64,000 bases of DNA from CALLJL01 sp964627255 (lineage in GTDB: Bacteria > Acidobacteriota > Aminicenantia > Aminicenantales > CALLJL01): positions 13,335 to 77,334 of the forward strand of contig CAZVIN010000062.1 in assembly GCA_964627255.1 (NCBI GenBank), given 5' to 3'. Numbering within the stretch: the first letter of the stretch is position 1; the number at the start of each line of letters is the position of its first letter. A program made the translations under genes and the position numbers. The notes under the pieces were generated by a model. It was not told the origin of the DNA and did not search any database. It saw only the letters and a program-made list of their open reading frames with translations. Below are positions 16,400 through 24,552 of this stretch, in pieces.

Positions 16400-18136
16400 T
16401 CATTTTTTAAGAATCTGAACAATCTTTTCGATGGATTCAGTTACGGGCTTAGAGAGCTCGCCTTCCCTTAGCGTCTGAGGCTGAATGCCGAGGAGATAGG
16501 CCTTTTTAAGATGGGCCAGAGAAAGTGAATCAAGAAGTGGCGACAGCAAACGATGCGTCAAAGACGAATTCCACAAAACCTGGACTAAAGGCATCAAGGT
16601 TATTTGACCTGAAGCACCGCCAAAATTGAGGGCGTCAATTAAAAGGAGGGGTCTTCCTTCAACGCTCGACCAAAAGACTTCATCATTAATAACTTCGTCC
16701 TCTACATAGGCCTCGGCATGGCCAGCGGCCTTCAGCCTTTCCGCCAAAGTTAACCCCGCCCGGTCATCTCCGTAGTTTTTAGTTCCGAGACCGATAATTA
16801 TCGGTTTAGTTTCCTTTAATTGTTCGAGTCTTTTCTCCCATTCAGTAACTTCGGCTTGTCGGACTTCAACTAAATGGGCCGAACAGCTAATGCAGGGGTC
16901 GAAGGCCCGGACGACCATTTCTAAGCGGTCGCGGATAAGTTCCTCCTTATTTTCGTCTAAAAGTCTTTGAGCCGCTATTAGACAATAGCGCTCAATCTCT
17001 TCGGCATTTTGAGCCGTCGGAGTAATAATATCCGCGAAGGTAATCCGGCCGTCCTTGATTTCATAATGATGGATGAGTAAACCTCGGGGAGCCTCGACCA
17101 ACCCCGTTCCAACCCCTTCGTGAGCTGAATAAGGAATAATCCCGGGGTCTTCAGGATAGGATAGGATAGCGTCCACAACCTCAGGAATTTTTTCAAAACA
17201 GTACATGATTTCCAGCGCTTGGGCGGCATTTTGGAAGAGCGGGTTACGCTTATACCGGTCGTTATAAAAACGACTGAACATCCGCCCTGCTTCTCCCCGC
17301 AATCTTTCGCCGAGGAGGTTGACTCTGGCCTGGGCGCCAACGGTGTAGGATTTTCCCTGGTAGCGACTTCTCTTGGCGGTAGAATGGGGCACGAGGAACT
17401 CATTTGTTAGGCGAGGATAATCATCCCGGTAAATTTTCTCGCCGTTGGAGACAATAATTTCATCGCCCCAAAGCCCGTACTGTCCGTCTCCTGGCTCGCA
17501 ACAAGCAAAAATAGTCTCTTCTTCGGGGATATCAGGATAGGGGAGGCTACAGAAAAGTTCAGTGGTTTTATGGACAAAAGGCATAAATTGAATAGCTCTG
17601 GCTTTAATAAACAGGAGCTCTTCTCGCGTCGGGTAGCGGCCAAAACCACCGATAACTGGATTCTCGCCATGGATAAAACGGCCGCTTAACACTTTCATAA
17701 TATGATTACCAAATTGTTTCATTTCTAACGCAATTTTGACTTCAAAGGGGAAGCGAGAGGCCATGGCGATGGCATTGGGAAAGCCGACAAAATCAGGCAG
17801 AGCCAAATAATAAAGATGAAGCGAATGACTCTCGATGAATTCACCCAGGTGCATCAGCTCCCTCAGCAAGGTAACTTTAGGCGGAACTTTTACCCCTAAA
17901 GCATTTTCCATTGCCCGGATAACAGCGTTCTTGTGCGAAAGGGTGCAGATAGCGCAGATGCGGGGAGCTACACTGACATCTTCTTCCGGAGTTTTCCCGA
18001 CGGCTAATCTTTCAATCAATCTGGGCCCTTCGTTTATTAAAAATTTGACTTCGCTCACTACGCGTCCGTCAATCGTGGCTGTCAGGCTGCCATTGCCTTC
18101 AACGCGGGCCAAATGGTCAATGGTTATTTTTTTCAT
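16400..18136 (-). CDS. Group 3b NiFe hydrogenase large subunit fused to a maturation-peptidase-like domain
   Basis: A 578-residue protein; group 3b large subunits are usually about 430. Residues 1-421 are the hydrogenase: N-terminal NiFe ligands in RICAICTLSH and C-terminal ligands in DPCISCSAH (413-421), where the mature protein should end. Instead of a short tail, 157 residues follow in the same frame. After a 20-residue linker they resemble HycI/HybD peptidases: GLGTKNYGDDRAG (Asp458), LLLIDALNFG (Asp501), LTHRLLSPL (His528), YLLGIQPQ. So the cleavable tail is itself peptidase-like. It is last in the operon hydB-hydG-hydD-hydA, with a four-base overlap to the small subunit. No frame change is seen at the junction. 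Self-processing is inference. Confidence 0.9.
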   Translation of the reverse strand: MKKITIDHLARVEGNGSLTATIDGRVVSEVKFLINEGPRLIERLAVGKTPEEDVSVAPRICAICTLSHKNAVIRAMENALGVKVPPKVTLLRELMHLGEFIESHSLHLYYLALPDFVGFPNAIAMASRFPFEVKIALEMKQFGNHIMKVLSGRFIHGENPVIGGFGRYPTREELLFIKARAIQFMPFVHKTTELFCSLPYPDIPEEETIFACCEPGDGQYGLWGDEIIVSNGEKIYRDDYPRLTNEFLVPHSTAKRSRYQGKSYTVGAQARVNLLGERLRGEAGRMFSRFYNDRYKRNPLFQNAAQALEIMYCFEKIPEVVDAILSYPEDPGIIPYSAHEGVGTGLVEAPRGLLIHHYEIKDGRITFADIITPTAQNAEEIERYCLIAAQRLLDENKEELIRDRLEMVVRAFDPCISCSAHLVEVRQAEVTEWEKRLEQLKETKPIIIGLGTKNYGDDRAGLTLAERLKAAGHAEAYVEDEVINDEVFWSSVEGRPLLLIDALNFGGASGQITLMPLVQVLWNSSLTHRLLSPLLDSLSLAHLKKAYLLGIQPQTLREGELSKPVTESIEKIVQILKK

Positions 18137-18915
18137 CTTGAACGCTTCTCCTTTCCCAAGGACTTGAAAAAATCAACCACGGTTGTCCCGGAATAAATGG
18201 CCATTTTTCTTTTAATGCTTTCTGGGTCAAACCCCTTTTCCTGAAGCAGCTGAAATTCTGCGGTCCGGTTAGCTTCTTCAGATGGTCCCCAGCAACCGAA
18301 GCAGGGCAAATTGTGGGAAGGACAAATCGCGCCACAACCGGCTTTAGTCAGCGGGCCCAGGCAGGGTATTTGTCGGTTGAGCAGACAATCGTTTTCGTGC
18401 CACTTACATTCTAAGCAAACGGGAAAGCGATAAAGCTCCGGGGGATGGCCAGCTAAAAGACGGGTGAAGGCCGCGAGAAATTGCTCTTGGCCAATAGGGC
18501 AACCGGGCAGGTAATAATCGACCTTGATAAAGGCATCAATAGGCTGGGAAGGCAGGGGCCGGACGTTGGTATGTTTTAAATCTTTATATACCTGTTTAAA
18601 CTCCTTACTCCAAGTTCCGGAGGCAGTTAAGGCGGCTTGAATTCCGCCCTCACAGGCACAGTTGCCGATGGCCACAACTATTCCTGCTCGCTGACGAATC
18701 GCTAGAAGTTCTTCCTTTTCTTCTTCAGTCGTCACGGAGCCTTCTACTAAAGCCACATCCACCGGTCCATGACTGTTATCGCTCTTGGCCATAAGAAAGG
18801 CCTCGATGTCCGCGGCCGCAAAAATATTAACTAGCTCGGATTCGCAATCAAGAATGAGCAGAGCGTCTCCGGCACAACCCGTTAGTTCATAGACCCCTAT
18901 TTTGACTTTGTTCAT
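18133..18915 (-). CDS. Group 3b NiFe hydrogenase small subunit (delta)
   Basis: A subunit of about 260 residues that relays electrons from the NiFe site through Fe-S clusters. It has the proximal-cluster Cys in ELTGCAGD, GNCACEGG and LPGCPIGQEQF, and distal Cys in VCLECKWHEND, CLGPLTKAGCGAICP and CFGCWGP. There is no twin-arginine signal, so it is cytoplasmic, as expected for group 3. I use the second ATG (18915), eight bases after GGGAG, in place of the ATG at 18921. It overlaps the large-subunit gene by four bases. Confidence 0.9.
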   Translation of the reverse strand: MNKVKIGVYELTGCAGDALLILDCESELVNIFAAADIEAFLMAKSDNSHGPVDVALVEGSVTTEEEKEELLAIRQRAGIVVAIGNCACEGGIQAALTASGTWSKEFKQVYKDLKHTNVRPLPSQPIDAFIKVDYYLPGCPIGQEQFLAAFTRLLAGHPPELYRFPVCLECKWHENDCLLNRQIPCLGPLTKAGCGAICPSHNLPCFGCWGPSEEANRTAEFQLLQEKGFDPESIKRKMAIYSGTTVVDFFKSLGKEKRSR

Positions 18916-18927
18916 AGGCATCTCTCC

Positions 18928-19782
18928 CTAAATTAGCTCCCTCATATGGAGCACATCCCAGTAGGTGAAGACAGGTCCATCCAGGCAGGTGTAGATGTAA
19001 TCGATGGCACAATGACCACACTTGCCCACACCACATTTCATTCTTCTTTCCAAGGTCATCAAAATCTGATGTTTGGGAATATTAAGCTTAATTAACTCCC
19101 GAATGACATATTTGTACATAACAGGCGGGCCGCAAACCAAGGCGTAGGTATTGACCGCGTCAACCTCCTTTAGTTTGGGAAAGAGAGTGGTAACGACACC
19201 AGTATTTTCTGTCCATTGGCCGGTATCATCCGCATCCACAGCCAAATGGCATGCCAGGTCACCTCTCTTTTTGAGGTCAAAGTATTCATCGCGGAAGATC
19301 ATTTCTGCGGGTCGCTTGGCGCCATAAAGAACGCTTATCCGGCCAAACAAGTCACGATTATCTAAACAATAGAGAAGCACCGAACGAAGCGGTGCCGCCC
19401 CTAAGCCGCCCACCACGATGATGATATCTTTTCCCTGCATCGCCTCCACCGGGAAACCGTTGCCGTAGGGACCTCTTAGACCGATCAGGGAGTTTTCTTT
19501 GAGGCGGAAAAGAGCGTTGGTGACTGTGCCTACTCGACGAATGCAAAATTCGAGCAAGCCTGGTCGAGAGGGGGGAGAGGAGATGGAGAAGGGCGCTTCT
19601 CCTGCCCCCAAAACTGAGACCATAGCGAATTGACCGGGCCGGTAGCGAAAGCCAAGAGCTCGCTCCATATCAACCAGCCGAACCTGGAAAAACTTAACAT
19701 CCTGAGTCAAATGATAAGCCCTGACTATCCTGGCTGGCTCAGGAACAAAGGGGTTATTTTGAGTATTTTTTTGACTAATCAT
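18928..19782 (-). CDS. Group 3b hydrogenase FAD/NAD(P)-binding subunit (gamma)
   Basis: A 284-residue ferredoxin-NADP reductase-like subunit. The FAD site is RYRPGQFAMVSV with APFSISS. The NAD(P) site is VVGGLGAAPLRSVLLY. The C-terminal [2Fe-2S] ligands are CGVGKCGHC and the following Cys in IYTCLDGPVF. It exchanges hydride with NAD(P)H and passes electrons to the beta subunit. Four-base overlap with the upstream beta gene and close spacing to the small subunit show one operon. It is homologous to subunit B of anaerobic sulfite reductase. Confidence 0.9.
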   Translation of the reverse strand: MISQKNTQNNPFVPEPARIVRAYHLTQDVKFFQVRLVDMERALGFRYRPGQFAMVSVLGAGEAPFSISSPPSRPGLLEFCIRRVGTVTNALFRLKENSLIGLRGPYGNGFPVEAMQGKDIIIVVGGLGAAPLRSVLLYCLDNRDLFGRISVLYGAKRPAEMIFRDEYFDLKKRGDLACHLAVDADDTGQWTENTGVVTTLFPKLKEVDAVNTYALVCGPPVMYKYVIRELIKLNIPKHQILMTLERRMKCGVGKCGHCAIDYIYTCLDGPVFTYWDVLHMRELI

Positions 19783-20843
19783 GGTTTCACCTCAGAGCGG
19801 AGACGAGACCAAAAAGCATCACTCGGTTTACCCTCTAAGGCCGAGGCGATGGAATGAACGTTGATGCCCACAGGACAGGTCACTAGGCAGCGGCCACAGC
19901 CGACGCAGCTGGGCTTACCGTATTTCGAACCGAAAGCTTGGAGTTTATGGGTATACCAGAGTTTGAGTCGGGCTGACTTCTTCTCCCGGAAATTCTCTCC
20001 ACCGGCCACCTGAGAATACTCGGGAAGAGTGCAGGAATCCCATTCTCGCACTCGACGTCCCGGCTTTCCGGCTAAAAGAATTTCATCCCGGACGTTGTAA
20101 CAATTGCAAGTCGGGCAAACCATTGAACAGGAACCACAGGCTAAACAGGCTTCGGCAGCCTTTTCCCAGAGGGAGTCGTGGTATTTCAGTTCCATCAGGT
20201 CTGGCATGAAGACAAAGTTGATCCTTCTCTGGAAAACCTGCGCCCTTTTTTCGCGCCATTCGATATACTTTTGAATATCAGCCTCGTTCAGGTTTTCTTC
20301 GAAAAAGCCTGGTTTCATTCGCACCAAGTCGTCGCCTTGGCTGGAGCCAATCCAGACCAGATATTCATCTTCCAGTTTGGTGAAGAAGAGGTCGTAGCCC
20401 TCTTCGATGATATCGGTGTGAGTGGATTGGCAGAGGCAGTATTCATCTGGCCAACAGGAAAGGCCGAGAATAAGAGTTTTTTGCCGCGCCTGAAGGTAAT
20501 AGGAGTCAGGGAAATTCTGAGTAAAAATGCGGTCAAGAGTGAGGAGGCCGTGAATATCACAGGGATGGATACCAAAAAGAATCCGTTCTTTAATCCATGA
20601 AAGGTCTTCTTTATAGCCTTCGGCCGTCACCTGGAACATATTAAAAGAGGGAGGGAGGAAAAGTTTCTTAGGGGGTAAGAGTGTTCTTGTGGCCTCGAGG
20701 TCAATCTTGGTGATTTCCTCGGCCGCCAGCGGTAAAAAAGCTGTCTTATTTTGTTTCTTTACTGGCGCCCAGAGTTCAGCCCCATTGGCCAAAGCCGCAA
20801 GAAAGGGATAAAGATTTTGACTTTTGAGCTTAAGTATCCTCAT
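19779..20843 (-). CDS. Group 3b hydrogenase 4Fe-4S subunit (beta)
   Basis: A 354-residue electron-transfer subunit, homologous to sulfhydrogenase beta and to subunit A of anaerobic sulfite reductase. The C-terminal part has two ferredoxin motifs, CLACGSCSMVCP and CVGCGRCLVTCP, and an extra Cys cluster in LSCWPDEYCLC. It is the first gene of the hydrogenase operon. AAGGG lies ahead of the ATG. A sigma54 promoter is found 80 bases upstream (20923-20937), so this operon is probably under NtrC-type control. Confidence 0.88.
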   Translation of the reverse strand: MRILKLKSQNLYPFLAALANGAELWAPVKKQNKTAFLPLAAEEITKIDLEATRTLLPPKKLFLPPSFNMFQVTAEGYKEDLSWIKERILFGIHPCDIHGLLTLDRIFTQNFPDSYYLQARQKTLILGLSCWPDEYCLCQSTHTDIIEEGYDLFFTKLEDEYLVWIGSSQGDDLVRMKPGFFEENLNEADIQKYIEWREKRAQVFQRRINFVFMPDLMELKYHDSLWEKAAEACLACGSCSMVCPTCNCYNVRDEILLAGKPGRRVREWDSCTLPEYSQVAGGENFREKKSARLKLWYTHKLQAFGSKYGKPSCVGCGRCLVTCPVGINVHSIASALEGKPSDAFWSRLRSEVKP

Positions 20844-20922
20844 GGTCTTGTCCCTTTACCGTCATTAATTAGTTCCTCCTTAAACTTATCTTCCTAAAAT
20901 CCGGCATCGGATTATTTCATAT

Positions 20923-20937
20923 GCAAAATTTATGCCG
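20923..20937 (-). promoter_or_regulatory. Sigma54 (-24/-12) promoter of the group 3b hydrogenase operon
   Basis: The minus strand reads CGGCATAAATTTTGC, with GGCA and TTGC at the required spacing. The first base is C where T is usual. The predicted start is near 20911, giving a leader of about 68 bases. An inverted repeat at 20971-20995 is centred 60 bases upstream of the -12 element. Confidence 0.72.
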
Positions 20938-20970
20938 AGTTCAATTATTTTCCCTTTTCCTTCCCCTTTC

Positions 20971-20995
20971 TAACTATAAGCAAAATAGGTAGTTA
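20971..20995. promoter_or_regulatory. Inverted repeat TAACTA-N13-TAGTTA, likely activator-binding site
   Basis: Half-sites are at 20971-20976 and 20990-20995. Half-site sequence, 13-base spacer and distance to the -12 element equal those of the repeat at 16075-16099. The gene next to it encodes an NtrC-type regulator with a Fis-type DNA-binding domain, which is the natural candidate to bind here. Confidence 0.65.
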
Positions 20996-21117
20996 AGGCA
21001 AGGTTTATTAATTATCTGATTTATCTTCGTTCTTTTATTCGCCGCTAAGGGGAGATTTTCCTCAGTCTGGGGGAAAAAGGAACGTCTGGCCGGGCCAAAG
21101 ACTAAAAAGAAAACGAA

Positions 21118-22485
21118 CTAAGGTGATTCTGATTCAATCTGGTATTTTTTTATTTTAGCCCAGAGAGTCTTTCGGTCAATCCCGAGGGTCTTGGCGGCCG
21201 CACTGCGGTTACCTTTGCTCACCTGAAGCACAAATTTAATGTATTCCTTTTCCATCTCCGATAATGTTTTGGGCGGCGACGGCCACTGAGCTCCTGGCGC
21301 GACCCGGGCGGTGATGCCGTGAGTTAATAAATCCTCCAAGTCAATCGTCTCGCCTCGGGCCAAAACAACTGCCCGCTCGATGGTATTCTCCAGTTCCCGG
21401 ATGTTTCCTGGCCAATCATAATCTACCAGGGCTTTAATTGCCCTGGCGTTCAAGCCTTTGATGGCTTTCTTGGCCCGGCGGTTGTATTTCTGCAGAAAGT
21501 GTTCCACAAGAAGAGGAATATCCTCCTTTCTTTCCCTGAGCGGCGGTAAATGAAGCGGAACCACGTTGAGGCGATAAAACAGGTCTTCTCGAAATTTACC
21601 CTTTTTTACCAGCTCGGCCAGGTTTTCGTTGGTGGCGGCTAAAATTCTGACATCCACTTTGATGGGCCGGGTGCTTCCGATCCTGGTTATTTCTCTTTCT
21701 TGAATAACTCGCAAGAGCTTGGCTTGAATATTGGGCCCGATATTCGAAATCTCATCAAAGAAAATGGTTCCGCCGTCCGCCACTTCGAATCGTCCATGTT
21801 TGGTCTCATGAGCGCCGGTAAAGGACCCCTTAACATGACCGAAGAGCTCGCTTTCAAAGAGGGTTTCCACTAAAGCGCCGCAGTCAACAACGACAAAGGG
21901 AGCCTGACGGCGGCCGCTATGTCGGTGGATTTCACGGGCGATAAGTTCTTTCCCGGTGCCGCTTTCGCCCGTAATCAAGACGGTACTTTCTGTGGGCGAG
22001 ACGCGGCGGACAATGTCCAAGACTTTTTGCATAGCCGGGCTCTGGCCGATGACCAGCTCGAATTCTATTTTTGTTTCCAGCTCCTGGCGCAGATACATGT
22101 TTTCAAAAACGAGACGGCGACTTTCCAGAGCTTTTCTGGTTATTACTCTTAATTCCTCGGGCGTAAAAGGCTTGGGCATATAGTCAAACGCGCCCCTTTT
22201 CATCGCTTCCACCGCGGATTCAATGGAGCTGTACCCAGTAATAATAATTACCGGCGTTTCCGGGTTAGCTTCTTTCATCAAGGAAAGAACGTCCAGGCCT
22301 TTTATTCCGGGCAATTTAAGGTCGAGAAAGACCAGATGAAAATTTTGCTTCTGAAAAAGTTCTAAGCCTTCTTTACCTTCTTGGGCTTCCTTAACTTCAT
22401 AGCCTTCCCGCTTCAACACCTGGCTCATAGCATCGCGGATGGCCTCTTCGTCGTCAATGATGAGAATTTGGGCTTTTTCAGTCAT
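21118..22485 (-). CDS. NtrC-family sigma54-dependent response regulator
   Basis: A 455-residue transcription activator. Residues 1-120 are a receiver (DDEE, phospho-acceptor Asp in VFLDLKLPG, Lys in MPKPF). Residues 145-380 are the AAA+ domain with GESGTGKE, the sigma54-contact loop GSFTGA (GAFTGA is usual; Ser is an accepted variant), GGTIFFDEI and GNIRELEN. Residues 410-450 are a Fis-type helix-turn-helix (NRSAAAKTLGIDRKTLW). It is cotranscribed with the sensor kinase upstream (8-base overlap) and sits immediately before the sigma54-controlled hydrogenase operon, so it likely controls H2 metabolism. Confidence 0.93.
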   Translation of the reverse strand: MTEKAQILIIDDEEAIRDAMSQVLKREGYEVKEAQEGKEGLELFQKQNFHLVFLDLKLPGIKGLDVLSLMKEANPETPVIIITGYSSIESAVEAMKRGAFDYMPKPFTPEELRVITRKALESRRLVFENMYLRQELETKIEFELVIGQSPAMQKVLDIVRRVSPTESTVLITGESGTGKELIAREIHRHSGRRQAPFVVVDCGALVETLFESELFGHVKGSFTGAHETKHGRFEVADGGTIFFDEISNIGPNIQAKLLRVIQEREITRIGSTRPIKVDVRILAATNENLAELVKKGKFREDLFYRLNVVPLHLPPLRERKEDIPLLVEHFLQKYNRRAKKAIKGLNARAIKALVDYDWPGNIRELENTIERAVVLARGETIDLEDLLTHGITARVAPGAQWPSPPKTLSEMEKEYIKFVLQVSKGNRSAAAKTLGIDRKTLWAKIKKYQIESESP

Positions 22486-24460
22486 GGGATAATTCCTTTG
22501 TTAGGGGGAGAATAATAGTGAAGGTCGAGCCCTGACCCACCTGGCTGCTAACCTCAATGGTCCCCTTATGTTTTTGGATAATGCTGTAACTGATGGCCAG
22601 CCCAAGCCCGGTGCCCTTGCCTACTTCCTTCGTGGTGAAAAAAGGCTCAAAGAGCCGGGGCATGTCTTCGGGCAGGATTCCATGGCCAGTATCCTTAAAA
22701 GCGATGCGGATTTGTTCCTTCTTCGGGTCAAGAGAGGAGGTGATGGTCAGCGTACCTCGGCCATTCATAGCTTCGGCCGCATTCAGGATAATGTTCATGA
22801 AGACCTGCTGCAACTGAGCGGCATCCGCGACAATCCGGGGAAGCTGGCCATATTCTTTATTTATCTTAATATTCTGGAAGAGGGCTTGTTTTTCCATTAT
22901 GGCTAAGGCGCGGTCGACAGTTTCGTTGACATCAGTTGCCGACATCTCTGGTTCCTTGGGTCGGGCAAATTCGAGCAGCCCTTTAACGATATCTTTACAG
23001 CGACTGGTTTCTTTCACAATCTTTCTTAAATTTTCATAGGCCGGTGTATTCTTCGGCGTTTCTTCGAGGAGAAGATGGCTATAGATTAAAATGGCGCCCA
23101 AAGGGTTGTTGATTTCATGCGCCACACCCGCCGCTAATTTTCCTAAGGAAGCCAGTTTTTCTGATTGCAAGAGTTTGGTCTGCATTTCGGTCAGCTCCCG
23201 GGTTCTTTCTTCGACCTTTTTCTCCAGGGTTCGGCCCCATTCCATTAATTCTTCGTTGGCCTGGCGGAGCTGGTCAATCATTTCATTGAAAGAAGTGGCT
23301 AAAAGGCCCAATTCATCCCGCGAATTTATTTCCACTTTATGCGATAAGTCGCCCTTAGCTATTTCCTCAGTAGCGACGACCATTCTTTGCAGTGGCCGAG
23401 TGATCTGAGTCGTGGAAAAATAAAGAATAATTAAAAGGAAAACCACGCAAAGGGAAGCCATGAGGATAAAGGTCAGCATCACCCGGTTAGCGGTGTCGAT
23501 GTAGGGTTTTTCAAGCATGCCGACATAGAGGATGCCGATGATTTTTCCCTCAACGTTTTTAATCGGCTCATAAGCGGTGATATACCAATCAGTGACCACA
23601 AAAGCTCGGTCTATCCAGGCCTTCCCTTCATCGAGGACCGCCTTTTTGACCTCGGCCGAAAGGAGCGTGCCGATCGCCCTTTCCCCTCTTTCGTTACGGA
23701 CATTGGTTGATATTCTGAGGTCATTAAGGAAAATAGTCGCTGTGCCAACGTCCCGACCTTTATATTTTTCGCCCTTAAAAACAATCTCTTTAATGCGGTC
23801 AACAATCTCATAATTACGATTCAAAAGAATTCCGCCATAGAGAACTCCCCAAATGCGGTGCTTCTCGTCCTGAATGGCTGCCGCGGCCTTAAGAACCAAG
23901 CCGCTACTTTCAAAGTCTTTGGTTTTGGGTGCGGCTCGCGGGGTGGGGATAAATTCGAAATAGGCCTGAGCGGCCAAGTCCTCGCCTTCCAGACGTAATT
24001 GGTCGCCTGAAATTACCTCGGGATGGGCGCTGACACCTCCTTTGAGGGCCCAGCGAATAAGCTCGTCTTCAGCTTGACTATCCCCCACCTGTTCGGGGTT
24101 TCTCGTCCGGATAATGACTTTACCTATGCCGTCAGTTAGAGTAAGAATATCCAAGCCAAAATCAGTCCGAACCCGGGAAAGATAGCGCTCGAGAAGAGAG
24201 GTGTTTCCACTTTTGAGAGCTTCCAGGATGCTCTCGCGGGCCGCGGTCAGAGTAACAATTTGCTGGATATCATTAAGCTTTTCGTTGAAAACCATCCAGG
24301 CCGCGGCTAAATCGTGTCGGACCTTAAGTTGAGCTTGGTCGATAAGGGTCCGCCGGACTAATCGCGAGCCGATGACGAGAGAAATAAGCCCGCCGATAAT
24401 GATAACTGTCAGAAAGCTCAGGATGAGCTTCGTGCGGAGTGAAAAAGATAATCGCTCCAT
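22478..24460 (-). CDS. Membrane sensor histidine kinase with Cache-type sensor domain
   Basis: A 660-residue kinase and partner of the NtrC-type regulator. A first membrane helix spans about residues 11-32, a large extracytoplasmic Cache-like domain follows, and a second helix lies near 325-347. Then come HAMP (ITRPLQRMV...), a coiled coil, the phospho-acceptor His in VAHEINNPLGA, and the ATPase domain (NIILNAAEAMN, DTGHGILPEDMPRLFEPFFTT, GTGLGLAISYSII). The ligand is unknown; small organic acids bind many Cache domains. No strong ribosome-binding site precedes the ATG. Confidence 0.9.
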   Translation of the reverse strand: MERLSFSLRTKLILSFLTVIIIGGLISLVIGSRLVRRTLIDQAQLKVRHDLAAAWMVFNEKLNDIQQIVTLTAARESILEALKSGNTSLLERYLSRVRTDFGLDILTLTDGIGKVIIRTRNPEQVGDSQAEDELIRWALKGGVSAHPEVISGDQLRLEGEDLAAQAYFEFIPTPRAAPKTKDFESSGLVLKAAAAIQDEKHRIWGVLYGGILLNRNYEIVDRIKEIVFKGEKYKGRDVGTATIFLNDLRISTNVRNERGERAIGTLLSAEVKKAVLDEGKAWIDRAFVVTDWYITAYEPIKNVEGKIIGILYVGMLEKPYIDTANRVMLTFILMASLCVVFLLIILYFSTTQITRPLQRMVVATEEIAKGDLSHKVEINSRDELGLLATSFNEMIDQLRQANEELMEWGRTLEKKVEERTRELTEMQTKLLQSEKLASLGKLAAGVAHEINNPLGAILIYSHLLLEETPKNTPAYENLRKIVKETSRCKDIVKGLLEFARPKEPEMSATDVNETVDRALAIMEKQALFQNIKINKEYGQLPRIVADAAQLQQVFMNIILNAAEAMNGRGTLTITSSLDPKKEQIRIAFKDTGHGILPEDMPRLFEPFFTTKEVGKGTGLGLAISYSIIQKHKGTIEVSSQVGQGSTFTIILPLTKELSHD

Positions 24461-24552
24461 TTAATTTAGCTTTGAAGCCGGCCTTGGATTATTCTCGCCT
24501 CTCGGCTCCAAAGCTCGACTAATTGTTGAGGCTTTTGGAGTCGATTAAATAT

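Noticed and set aside
16860..16880. Sequencing frameshift joining the hydrogenase gene to a separate peptidase gene
   Set aside because: The frame is continuous, the linker reads as normal protein, and no second start with a ribosome-binding site lies before the peptidase-like part. Still, read data should be checked.
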